From contig NC_049990.1 of the NCBI RefSeq assembly GCF_000003815.2, forward strand, positions 6,355,497-6,419,496: a stretch of DNA of 64,000 nt. Direction: 5' to 3'. Under the pieces are notes generated by a model. It saw only the letters and a list, made by a program, of their open reading frames with translations. It made no database searches and had not been told where the DNA came from. The translations under genes were made by a program, and so were the position numbers. Positions 10,557 through 20,359 of the stretch are shown here, in pieces. Position 1 is the first letter of the stretch, and each line of letters begins with the position of its first letter. The stretch is from Branchiostoma floridae. Taxonomy: Eukaryota > Chordata > Leptocardii > Amphioxiformes > Branchiostomatidae.

Positions 10557-11753
10557 TTAGAAAGCTCCACCGTGCCAAATTCCGCAGTAGATGACCAGCT
10601 CTTCGGTGGAACAGCCTCGCTCGCAGCAGACGTCGAAGATGTCGGTGGCCGGGGTGTCCGAGTCGGGGTCCCGCTTGTTCTTCAGCTGGAGGCCGCGCTC
10701 TGGTTCGGTCTCTGCCACTGCTGGGGCCAAAAGAAAGAGGAGATCAACATGGACGATCGCCTTTTTGGTAAAAGGGTGAAAGTCCAAAAGTATTTTCGGG
10801 CAATGGGTTGTTAATCCACCATGTCTAGGGCATGGTATTTGAGGGCGGAGCCCATACGTGTACAACATCATCTTTATTTCGCACAAAAACACTTTGAAAA
10901 GGGGCACGTTTAAAACACGAATACGAGATGAAGATTAAAAAGCTACCTTAATCAGTTAAACAGATCCGTCGGGTGCAAGGTTTAAAAGTGCTATGCATCA
11001 GCCTTTCAAATATTTTCACCGTGTTTTACCTACCCAACCTAAGTCATCAGACAGCCATTTTACACAGGTGGAGCAAAGAAAGTCGTGTAAATTGCCTTTC
11101 CCAAGAACACGGCGTCAAGGCCCAGGAGTGCCAAGAATCAAACTCGTGACGCCCGCATTGATAAGTATTGCTACTAGTTTAAAAACAGTATACACAATTT
11201 GTAGCCAATAGCCAAACGAAATACTCCATGCGAAGCCATAACAATATTCATTCACACTATTAGATGCACAGTATAAGCCGTATTGCACACCTGATTTGCC
11301 AGCGTACTTCGTGTAATTATTGGATGGTGCAACAAAACGAAGTTATCAAGCCGGACTGCACCACCACGGGATTTTGAAATTCCGTTCAAATAACAGAAGG
11401 ATGCGGTTATCCGTTGTGCAATTAACTGACTTCTACAATATAGGACTATAGGTATAACCACAGTGAGAGGTCAGGGTGAATGCCTTCTTTGTGACGTTCT
11501 TTAAACGATACTAGTGCTCACCATTTTCCCAATGGGTGCTCAGAGCGAGATGGGGTGTCAGACGTGACATCAGGGATTGGTCGGTGTCATCGACGCTGCG
11601 GCGCCGCCTGAGGTCCATGCACAGCCGCTGAAACCGTCGCACCAGCAGGCGACCGCACATCGGGCCCGAGCTGCCCTGGGCAGCCGTGCCGGACAGCACA
11701 GCAACCAACACCACGGACAGCACCAGGGCACACAGCGACAGCACGCGTGGCAT
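10557..11753 (-). CDS. Insulin/relaxin-family peptide precursor (relaxin-like), 131 aa
   Basis: Exon 1 is 11753-11522 and exon 2 is 10720-10557 (phase 1, GT donor at 11521, CAG acceptor at 10723-10721). Residues 1-26 are a signal peptide (hydrophobic core LCALVLSVVLVAVL). The B chain has CGRLLVRRFQRLC (Cys33, Cys45), with the insulin spacing C-x11-C. A basic RRRR site follows (49-52), then a C-peptide to KR at 93-94. The A chain has CCERGCSTEELVIYC (Cys109, 110, 114, 123), the exact CC-x3-C-x8-C pattern. CGRxLVR in B and GC in A resemble relaxins more than insulins. The relaxin cassette R-x3-R is present, but the following Ile is Gln. It is expected to be secreted, cleaved and disulfide-bonded, acting on an insulin- or relaxin-type receptor. 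AATAAA at 9907-9902 is a candidate poly(A) signal. Confidence 0.88.
10815..11165 (-). repeat. tRNA-derived SINE, copy 2 (in the relaxin-like gene intron), interrupted
   Basis: TGTCTAGGGCATGGTATT (about 10821) and CACAGGTGGAGCAAAGAAAGTCGTGTAAATTGCC-type sequence (from about 11063) match the copy at 46905-47080 in the same order, here split by about 120 bp of unrelated sequence. The box B-like remnant AATCAAACTCGTGAC is near 11137. Confidence 0.55.
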
Positions 11754-11829
11754 CTTTCGAATGATCTATGTGAACACAAACAATGATTATTTCATGATGG
11801 ATTTTTCAGATGATCTATGTGAACACAAT

Positions 11830-12310
11830 GATTATCTTATGATGGAACGGCCGCACATCCGGCCCGAGCTGCCCTGGGCAGCCGTGCCGAAGAGCACAGC
11901 AATCAGAACCACGGACAGCACCAGGGCACACAGCGACAGCACGCGTGGCATCTTTCGGATGATCTATATGTGAACATTGACAATGATTATTTTATGATGG
12001 AACTTTTGGATGATCTATGTGAACAATAACAATGTTTATCTCATGATGGAACCACCGCATATCCGGCCCGAGCTGTCCTGGGCAGCCGTGCCGGACAGCA
12101 CAGCAATCAACACTACGGACAGCACCAGGGCACACAGCGACAGCACGCGTGGCATCTTTCGGATGATCTATGTGAACAAAAACAATGTTTATTTCATGAT
12201 GGAGCGGCCGCAAATCCAGCCCAAGCTGCCCTGGGCAGCCGTGCTAGACAGCACAACAATCAGTACCACGGACAGCACCAGGGCACAGCGACAGCACGCG
12301 TGGCATCTTT
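11830..12310 (-). pseudogene. Three broken tandem copies of the relaxin-like leader and signal-peptide segment
   Basis: Upstream of the real start codon (11753), three more copies begin with MPRVLSLC codons at 11951, 12155 and 12306 on the minus strand (steps 198, 204, 151 bp). The copies at 11951 and 12155 run through the whole signal peptide and stop just inside the B chain (MCGR or ICGG, then SIIR/SIMR and a stop), where the next leader begins. The third has lost two bases early and is frameshifted. Leaders share GATCATCCGAAAG before ATG. The duplication boundary lies inside coding sequence, not at a splice site. Confidence 0.82.
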
Positions 12311-12329
12311 CCGACTTTCGGATGATCTG

Positions 12330-12545
12330 TAAATTCATTTCAAGTTCGCGGTGGGGATTCAATTTGGGAAAACGGAGTGTTCGCGGTGGTTCCATGGTAA
12401 CTTACAAAGATTAGATAGGCAAGTACTAGCATGGTATGTTGTGGACGATCTATGTGATTATCAAAATCGATTTAAACCCACTTCAAGTAAACTTTATGGA
12501 TGGCATCACTCAGCACGCACTGATTTTCGCTTCATCTCGAAACTG
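12330..12545. repeat. Fragments of family F and family A repeats
   Basis: 12345-12410 has GTTCGCGGTGG motifs in the family F pattern seen at 22513 and 46013. 12495-12540 has TTTATGGATGGCATC and CGCACTGATTTTCGC, like the interior of the family A MITE. Both are truncated. Confidence 0.45.
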
Positions 12546-13279
12546 AAAAAAAAACTCAAGAGATGGTCAACATGACAAGAAAATACTGAAAATGTTAAAG
12601 TCTGTCGTGCCTTGCTTGTACTAATGTAATGTTAAAGTGGCACTAGTGAGGTAGCCACGAGTGTAGTTGTAATTGTAGATCTAGAAGTGAAATGCGGCGA
12701 TTTCAAAAGGTGACAGCCATATACCAGCTACTGCACCTAGTGTCAAGAAACGTGGCTTTGTATGGTTTGGGTCTCGACATCTACTGAGAAAGGGGCTTGC
12801 ATGTAATGCAAGACATTTTATTGGATCCTCACCAGTGACAATATTTATCTTTAAAGTCATTGATCCACGGAGGGTTTAAGTTGTGAGTACTTGGCTTATG
12901 GAAGAAATGCCCAAAGATTAAGCAGTTCCTTCATCACTGCATATATACACCATAGCAACATAGGAAAGGATCTAATCTGTGACATACACGCTAGACAGTA
13001 GGCCAAAGGAAGTAAGTCTTAATTGCAAATAGAGTGTTCTAGATTTGGTTTTACTCGGTCCAAGCAAAAGTCAAACGGATCGGATGACTGTTTTCCAAGA
13101 AGTTAATACAAGGACCTTTGGTGTTAATTCTTACGCCCTTTTGGGCCTCCATTAGTATTGACATTTAAGGCCTTTTACGTTTTTGTTGAGGAATGCAGGT
13201 TTAATACATTTAATGCGTTTCTGATCACAGCGCTCTTTCCACCTGTATGAAGTGTAAGCTAAGGCTTTCTTTCCTCAAA

Positions 13280-13508
13280 CCCCTGTCACATTATCCACGA
13301 TATTCGGGCGTATCGATGGAAGATCGGCCATGTCTAAGATCGACAGAGGGTTGCGCGTATTTTTTCACATGAAAACCGGCCCTGTCACATACAGGCCATG
13401 CTTTGTACTTTGAACCATTGTAGTGCAATAAAGTTATAATCATAAGCGAGGCTCGGGCGATTGCCGCAGAATCGTCGTCCGATCGATTTTCGCCAAATGT
13501 GACAGGGG
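13280..13508. mobile_element. MITE with ends CCCCTGTCACATT
   Basis: Starts CCCCTGTCACATT and ends AATGTGACAGGGG, a 13-bp inverted repeat with a CG-rich interior and no open frame. Inserted in copy 1 of the segmental duplication. Confidence 0.75.
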
Positions 13509-13893
13509 TATTACGAAACTCACCAGTACTAGCTCCAAATTACCGCTATAATCCTAAAACAACCTCCCTCCATTGAAAAGGACCGCCAAGTTATCTCCGC
13601 TTTATTCGTATCCACACATAGCTTGGCGACTCTGCTAGCTATTCTTCCTGTTGTCCGATACATATAGTACGTGATATTGATACACTTATAAGAGACCATG
13701 ACTACAGAACAATTATACGGATCGGATGTCTCTTTTCCAAGAAATGAATACCAGGACCTTTGGAGTTAGTTCTTACGCCCTTCCGGACCTGCATTAGGTA
13801 TTCAAGGCCTGTTACGTTGCGGAATGCAGGTTTGATACGTGTTTCTGATCAGAGCTTCCCACCGGTAGGAAGTGTAAGCTAATGTTTTTTCTC

Positions 13894-14278
13894 AGGCCAC
13901 ACTGACTTAATTTTATGGATGGCATCCTCGCGCACATTGATTTTCGCCTGTTCTCCAAAAATTTAAAAAAATGTAGCCACATGTCACTCGATAGCATCCC
14001 TGGTCAATCTGGATTTTATGCTTGCCAGAAGATCTGCTCTCCAGGGTAAGGGGGAATTGCAATAAAGACATTATTGAAATAGCGACGATTGTGTCGTATA
14101 GTCTTATTGGAGGTTAACATATGTCTACAAACCAAGCCTGCGAAAGAATGGTCTGGATGTTTAGTCCTCTGGTTTAGCAGCACTTTCTATTTTTCTTTTG
14201 GATCTTTTTTTTTCGCCCGGGCGCATTAGTTTGGAGTCTCCAGAGGAAGTCATCCATAAAATCAAGTCGGTGTGGCCT
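13894..14278. mobile_element. Family A MITE, copy 2 (385 bp)
   Basis: AGGCCACACTGACTTAATTT at the left, inverted GTCGGTGTGGCCT at the right. The interior matches copy 1 (2351-2759), including ATGTGGCCACAT-like and CGCATTAGT motifs. Inserted in copy 2 of the segmental duplication. Confidence 0.85.
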
Positions 14279-14784
14279 TACGGAACCCACCAGTCCTAAC
14301 TCTAAATTACCGCTGCTCTTAACACAACCTTTGAAAGGGAACGCTAAGTTGTCACCGCTTTATTCGTTTCCACACTTAGCTTGGCGATTCTGCTAGCTAT
14401 TCGTCCTGTCCTACAACACTCACACTTCGACTGCGTCAAGACCGTGGATCTTGAAGAATCGCATGACGAACCCCTACTGGGTAGGTACAGATCGTTAATA
14501 GTGTGATGTAACAAACATATACAGGAAATTGGACGGACCACAAAGGGTTCAAAGTTATTCATAATTACAATTGTTCAAAATGTCTATGCTGTAGTCGTTC
14601 TAATTTTGAAAAATTGGAAGAGTGTTGGGCTGATGATTCTAATAACACGATGTTACATGCAGGTGATAGGTAATTGTGTAATGTATGTCTGTCTTAAGCT
14701 TCTGCTAAACATAGCGGACTATGTCCTTCCGACGTTTCCCAGACCATGCATATGGTTGGGAGTTATATCGTGCCCCTGAGGCCT

Positions 14785-15690
14785 AGGTCACAATTGCCAT
14801 CCCGGGGCCCGACCGGGTAGCTTTCGGGAGGGAAAAGAATGAAATAAAGGACATCAAAATACACGAAATGTCAACATAAGATTCTTGGAAATTACATGCG
14901 TATATTTCTAGGTATACATTTTAATTTTTCGTTTCTTTAAACATCCCGGCCGGGCCCCGGGTGTGAATTGTGACCTAAGCCTGAGCTATAATATTTNNNN
15001 NNNNNNNNNNNNNNNNNNNNNNNNNNNNNNNNNNNNNNNNNNNNNNNNNNNNNNNNNNNNNNNNNNNNNNNNNNNNNNNNNNNNNNNNNNNNNNNNTCCA
15101 GTTTGCGTCTCTAACAAGAATACGAAATTCCCGATTTTTATTTTTATGTCTTTTACATCAATCTTTTCGCCCCCGCAAGCTACCCGACCGGGCACCTGTC
15201 TAGAAATAGGACCGAAGCCTTACGCTGTTAGGCTTAGGTCACATTTCAAAACCGGGGCCCGGCCGGGATGTTTAAAGAAATGAAAAATTAAAATGTATAC
15301 CTAGTAATATACGCATGTAATTTCCAAGAATCTTATGTTGACATTTCGTGTATTTTGATGTCCTTTACATCATTCTTTTCCCTCCCGAAAGCTACCCGGT
15401 CGGGCCCCGGGATGGCAATTGTGACCTAGGCCTTAGGCCGACGTCACATTTCCAAACCGGGCCCGGCCGGACAGCTTTTGGGAACGAAAAGTAAGGTGTA
15501 AAAGACACCAAACTACACAGGTCATAACGAGAATAGTCGTGGGTACTATTTGTACATATTTTTTTAGTATATATTTCTATTTTACGTTTCGACAAACATC
15601 CCGGCCCGGTCCCGGTGTGAATATGTGACGTTAGCCTTAAGTTATAAGTTTTCGAAGCGGGGCCTGGCCGCCGGGCCGGTACTGTTTGCG
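14785..15690. mobile_element. Nest of palindromic MITEs with CGGGGCCCGxCCGGG ends
   Basis: Element 1 is about 14788-14985 and element 3 about 15226-15436. They share the interior ATGTCAACATAAGATTCTTGG and the ends CCTAGGTCACAATTG and CCTAAGC in opposite orientation, so they flank the assembly gap as a long inverted repeat. A partial copy lies at 15097-15220, a diverged copy at about 15437-15640, and a further half copy at 15643-15705. The inverted layout probably explains why the assembly broke here. Confidence 0.7.
14997..15096. other. Assembly gap (100 N)
   Basis: Exactly 100 unknown bases. A round number usually marks a gap of unknown size. It lies between inverted MITE copies. Confidence 0.99.
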
Positions 15691-15705
15691 GAAACGAAAA
15701 ATGAA

Positions 15706-17784
15706 ACTGTTTACCAAGGAATATACACAAATTATGCTTCAGGCTATTTTTCTGAAGTTCTGTGTATTTTGTCGTATCGCGAAGAGGAACACCAGATTGC
15801 CTAAAAGTTACAACGGAGGGTAATTTGGCCATACACCTCGAAAATACACCGCATTTGTCTTGTTTGTCGTTGATTTACCTTTAAGGGTTGCCGGTCCCAC
15901 GACATCCATCGGTTGCGCGTTTAGCTATATGTTATGCACAGCCTCTTATAAGCCAAACATAGAAAAACATACGTTCGAACTGGCAGAGATTCCATTCCAT
16001 TCTCCCAAATATATCCGTCTAGAAGATGCACAAAACTTTAATAAAACACGAAGAAGAAAAAATGCCAACATACCTTTGACGAAGAGTTAACTGTTGCCCG
16101 CTGTGGGATGATGGCACCAGGAGTTCCTCAGAAGAGAATGACCACGGCTGATCCTTGGTCGAGTTTTTAATTGGTTGGAACGCCCACATACGTGGCTAAT
16201 GCTCTGTATGTCATGACGTCAGACGTGCGGCTAAGAATGTCACATCCGTCTTAAAAAGGTCGCCACAAATTACTCAATCTGACGAACACATGATTGAAGA
16301 AAATGGCATTATGATCACAACGTTAACGATAATAGTTTTAGTGAGAGGCACGACTGTTCGGTTTTTGTAATTTGTTGAAAAATTTGAAACCATATTTTCA
16401 TTGCATGATTTACCATACTAAAACTCAAGCTCTATGAATTCGAAAAAGAAGAGATGGCAAAGAATCGCCTGGAATGGCGCAGAATGGTTCGCAAGAGTAG
16501 GCCACTCAGCACAACCCCAGGGAAACTTTATCAAGTATCAAATAAGTAAAAGTGCCTTTGCCGTCGTATCTGAACTCATTACCGAATGTGCTTTCAAACC
16601 TTTTGTCAATGTAGAAGAGTGTGCGTCTGCCCGACTCATAAGGTTCTGCCAAATGTCGAGTGGCGGTTGTACAAGGCTTTTTCAAGAAGAATAACGTCAC
16701 AAACGGCAGTCTTTAAGTCTTCGACAGACCTTTACTTCTTCATTCACTCTAAGATTAACTCCGTTTTATCACTTCAACTTTTATGTACGCACGATCTGGC
16801 CTCTTTAGTCGCAACAATTGACGTTAGTCCGCCTTTAGCATGTCTTGAAGTATATTGCACTGACGGACTAAGGGCCCTCAACAAATATCACACCACTTTG
16901 GGCTTTCTTAGCGAATGGTGCAAATGAAGGAAACTGTTGAGACAATCCCGACGCTTTTAGATTGCTGACTGCAACAAGGTGATGATGCGAGGGCGAGTAG
17001 CTGAATAGGGAAGTCTAATTCAGTTATTTTTATTTCACAGCACTCGTACGGTATGATAAAGTTACAGTTGACAAAATATTATAAAACGAAGTCTGCAAAC
17101 TTAGAGCAAAATGGAAAAGCTACAACAAATTGTGAAATAATGTGCTCAACTGAGGACTTCATTCTCCGAACTGGACGTTTTAAACCCTCGGGTGATTTTG
17201 GAGATTATTTCATCCGTGTCCTAGCAGAAAGGGGTAGTTAGGATTTACGATATCAAAAATCGAAATATCTTTTAATAATCGTTGTTGTAATTATGGCATA
17301 CATTTATTTGTCATCAAATGATCTCAAGGTATCTATGTCATTTTTATGTCATTTTCATTTTCATCCGATGACGGTGCTGATATAAATTAATTTAAGTGCG
17401 TAATTGTCCGTAATTGTTTACTCCTATTCAACCGAATAAAAGATGAGAAAAAACAGTTAGTCGCCACAACAATCAACAGTTTGTTCCCGGTGTGCATAGA
17501 ATTGGAACCACATTCTCCATAGGCTCCAATTTTACAATTCACGAAAGTAGTTGAAATTCAAATTCGATTTCGGTGTTACTATCTACCTGGACAGCGTCGA
17601 GTTGCGCTAAAAACGATTCAGTTAGTTCACATCTTGCCCAATTTTGCGAATTTTGAGAAAACGCTTTAAAAACTTTCCACCGTTTGTGATTGGCTGATTT
17701 GGTGCAGTCGAGTGAGAGACCACTTAATGTTAAACACTTAATGCTTAAGGTTAGATATGTTAACTTTTCCCTCAAATTCAAAAC
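15706..17784. other. Gene-free spacer
   Basis: Short open frames occur (for example about 16434-16694 and 16586-16927 plus) but show no recognisable domain, codon bias or splice context. I see no structured repeat here. Confidence 0.5.
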
Positions 17785-17966
17785 TACAGTCAAACCTGTC
17801 TATGGCGGCCACTCAAGGGACCGGACAAATTTGGCCACTATAGACAGGTGGCCTCTGTATAGAGGTGGTAACTTGTAGATGAAATACCCAAGGGACCGAC
17901 AAAAAGTGGCCACTATGGACAGGTGGCCCCTCTGTAGAGGTGGCTCCTAATACAGGTTTGACTGTA
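17785..17966. mobile_element. MITE with ends TACAGTCAAACCTGT
   Basis: Inverted ends TACAGTCAAACCTGT and ACAGGTTTGACTGTA, flanked by TA, as Tc1/mariner-type elements duplicate. The interior holds two direct units of AGGGACCGxCAAAxxxTGGCCACTATxGACAGG type. Confidence 0.8.
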
Positions 17967-19384
17967 CTTAGAGCCCGCCAGAGCTTAGATAGTCTACATT
18001 TTTCCTATCCAAGAGAACGTTCCTTTATCAACATCCCGAAGCGTGACATGACCACCTTGCTACGTGCATGTGCGATTCCTGTACGGCTTATTCATCTAGA
18101 TGTAACAAATTTTGATAAAGTGCAAACTGCAAAGGTTAAGTAAAGGTTAAATGAAAAGAAATGGCAGATAAAAAGCATTTAGTCCACTATTGGCCCATTA
18201 AAATAAAGAATGCTGAAAGGTTTGGTGCATTAGCGCTTCCTGTCCTTAAAATGTTTCACACGTTTTTACCTCCATTTACTTTCACCACCGGATAAGGATT
18301 TAAGGATTAAGAAAATTACTTCGTTCTTTTCCATTTTCAGAATTTTCTACCACGATCATAGCAGGATATGACGTAAAACCGTCATCACTTCGAGAGGTAT
18401 AAAAGATCAAAACCATTAAAATTCTTTTTTAATCCATTGTTTACGACAATTGGCACCATATGGAGGGTTGCTAATCAATTACGGAGTCCGCATGCAGTCC
18501 AGTTTTGATACATAAACGGGGATGAACTCCTGTGTGCATAGACACGGGGGTCCTGCTGTAATTACGCACGTATCCGACAATCTACAAGCAATACTGCAAG
18601 GGGTCTAGCTGTTTTGAGATGACATTTGCGTCACAACGTTAGCCTCCTTCACAGACTTTCGGAGCCGTGTTTATTTTGGGGGGCGGGAGAGCTGATTCGG
18701 AGTATAACATTATATAACGATTTTCGGGGTCGGTAAAACTCGGCCAACTGCCTCCCCCGGCACAGAGAACCTTTAGCCCGTGTTGAAAATCCCGAATCAG
18801 CGCTCCTCCAAACACTGACTACGCTAGCTATTATTAATATTGTAATTTAGATAGAATAGAGGACAAACGTCATTTTGTAGTAGAGTGTGAGATCGTATAC
18901 CGTAGAGAGAAATGAACTGTTTAAGGTTATACAAAACCAATTTCCTTATTTCATTCACCTAAGGTCTGTAGAAAAATTCATATTCCTAATGCAACTAGAC
19001 AAACCATCGATCATAAAACATTTCTGCTCTATCATTTGGCGGTGTTAACGCCTTTCTGGAGGTGTCCTCGATCCTTTTTTTAAGGGACACCACCAATATG
19101 CCCAATTAAAACAAGCCCCAGTCTGCCACAGCGGTACTCTGGCTTAGGTTACAAAATTGCCAGAAATTGTACCCATTTTATATAATCTCCAGGTAGATAC
19201 TAGTACGTCAGGAGGAGCTAATTGACTCATTTGCATCAACTGCGACTTAGATTTGAAATCCAAAATTGTCTTCAGCTTGACTAATTGCCTTACCTTTGTT
19301 ACCTATTGGATTCCAAATTGTCTTCAATCTGAAATTGTCAATTACAATGTTTCCTATTGGACATCTAAAATTGTCTTCATTCAT

Positions 19385-19530
19385 AGTTGAGGTATAAAAG
19401 ACCAGTTTCTTCCTCAGATCTCTTCAATGTCACCGACGAAAACTAGTGGATGATAGTTGAAACGTCTGACCGTTTCCAAAATCATATCCAGTTGCTTGAG
19501 TGACTGCTTTTTGACATATCTCCAGGTAAA
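19385..19530. repeat. Dispersed repeat (family B), copy 1
   Basis: CACCGACGAAAACTAGTGGATG, GAAACGTCTGACCGTTTCC and ATATCCAGTTGCTTGAGTGA recur diverged at 52285-52405 and 54695-54825. The ends are not clear. The rest of 17967-19840 shows nothing recognisable. Confidence 0.6.
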
Positions 19531-19840
19531 TGTAGGATGTAGCAGTCGTGCTCGATTTGAGAGTGTTAGGCGTCGTTTTCATTTATTTTTTAGTAACGTG
19601 TGTTTTGTAACTTTTACCATTTGCCATGAAGGTGTTCAAGTTAGAAGCATTTGTATGTCTGTATGTGGATGGTCGGCGGCATAAGTCGAATGGATATGTT
19701 TCGATATTCGGCATGTGGGTATGTCCTGACATAGATTTGTACGGTACTGCATCGGAACCGTTTTCATTTTCAATCTCGTGTTCTTAAAGACATGGTCGTG
19801 ATTTTGCAGTGAAAGATAGCCCTTGGGGAGAGCAAGGGCT

Positions 19841-19970
19841 ATCCATCGATCCATCCATCCATCCATCCATCCATCCATCCATCCATCCATCCATCCATCC
19901 ATCCATCCATCCATCCATCCATCCATCCATCCATCCATCCATCCATCCATCCATCCATCCATCCATCCAT
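19841..19970. repeat. (CATC)n microsatellite, about 130 bp
   Basis: Nearly perfect CATC/ATCC tetranucleotide run. The long open frames it creates on both strands (MDGW and SIHP repeats) are artefacts. Confidence 0.97.
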
Positions 19971-20359
19971 TCGTTCGCGGTGGTCCCCAGGTAAACTTAC
20001 AAACTAACTCACCGACACAGTGAATGGTTTATTCCAATGACCCTTATCTCAGACCTTACGGACTTTGACTTTTGACCTCTTGTATGGTTGTTTTTTGGAT
20101 CATGAGAAACTTCTAATCTGGCACGACCCCATAGCCGGTTAAACAGTAACTATGTTAGACATTGAACACAGTAGTGCAGTCTACAAAAGTGCAATGTGCA
20201 ACACGTAGTGGAAAAGTAACGCCAGCTACGATTTTCAGTCTCACAATCGGACTCAGGACGGGCTTCTGACTCTTGGAGTCTTGGGTTGACACCGACCAAG
20301 TTGGGCAATATTAATTACCTGAAAGTAAAAGGCAACCCCAGTCGTAACTCGTTAAGAGA

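Larger units (their letters stand above)
13064..14410. repeat. Tandem segmental duplication (period about 640 bp), each copy hit by a different MITE
   Basis: Copy 1 starts near 13075 (ACGGATCGGATGACTG) and copy 2 near 13714 (ACGGATCGGATGTCTC). Shared blocks follow in order: CCAAGAA, ACCTTTGG, CTTACGCCC, GAATGCAGGTTTxATAC, AGTGTAAGCTAA; after the MITE, CACCAGT, AAATTACCGCT, CCGCTTTATTCGT and CTTGGCGA. Copy 1 is interrupted at 13280-13508 and copy 2 at 13894-14278, at nearly the same place. No gene is seen. Confidence 0.8.

Noticed and set aside
16434-16927. Two overlapping plus-strand frames (86 and 113 codons)
   Set aside because: No similarity, no splice context, and base composition like the surrounding spacer.
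19809-20023. HPSI/MDGW-repeat proteins
   Set aside because: Products of a (CATC)n microsatellite read in several frames.
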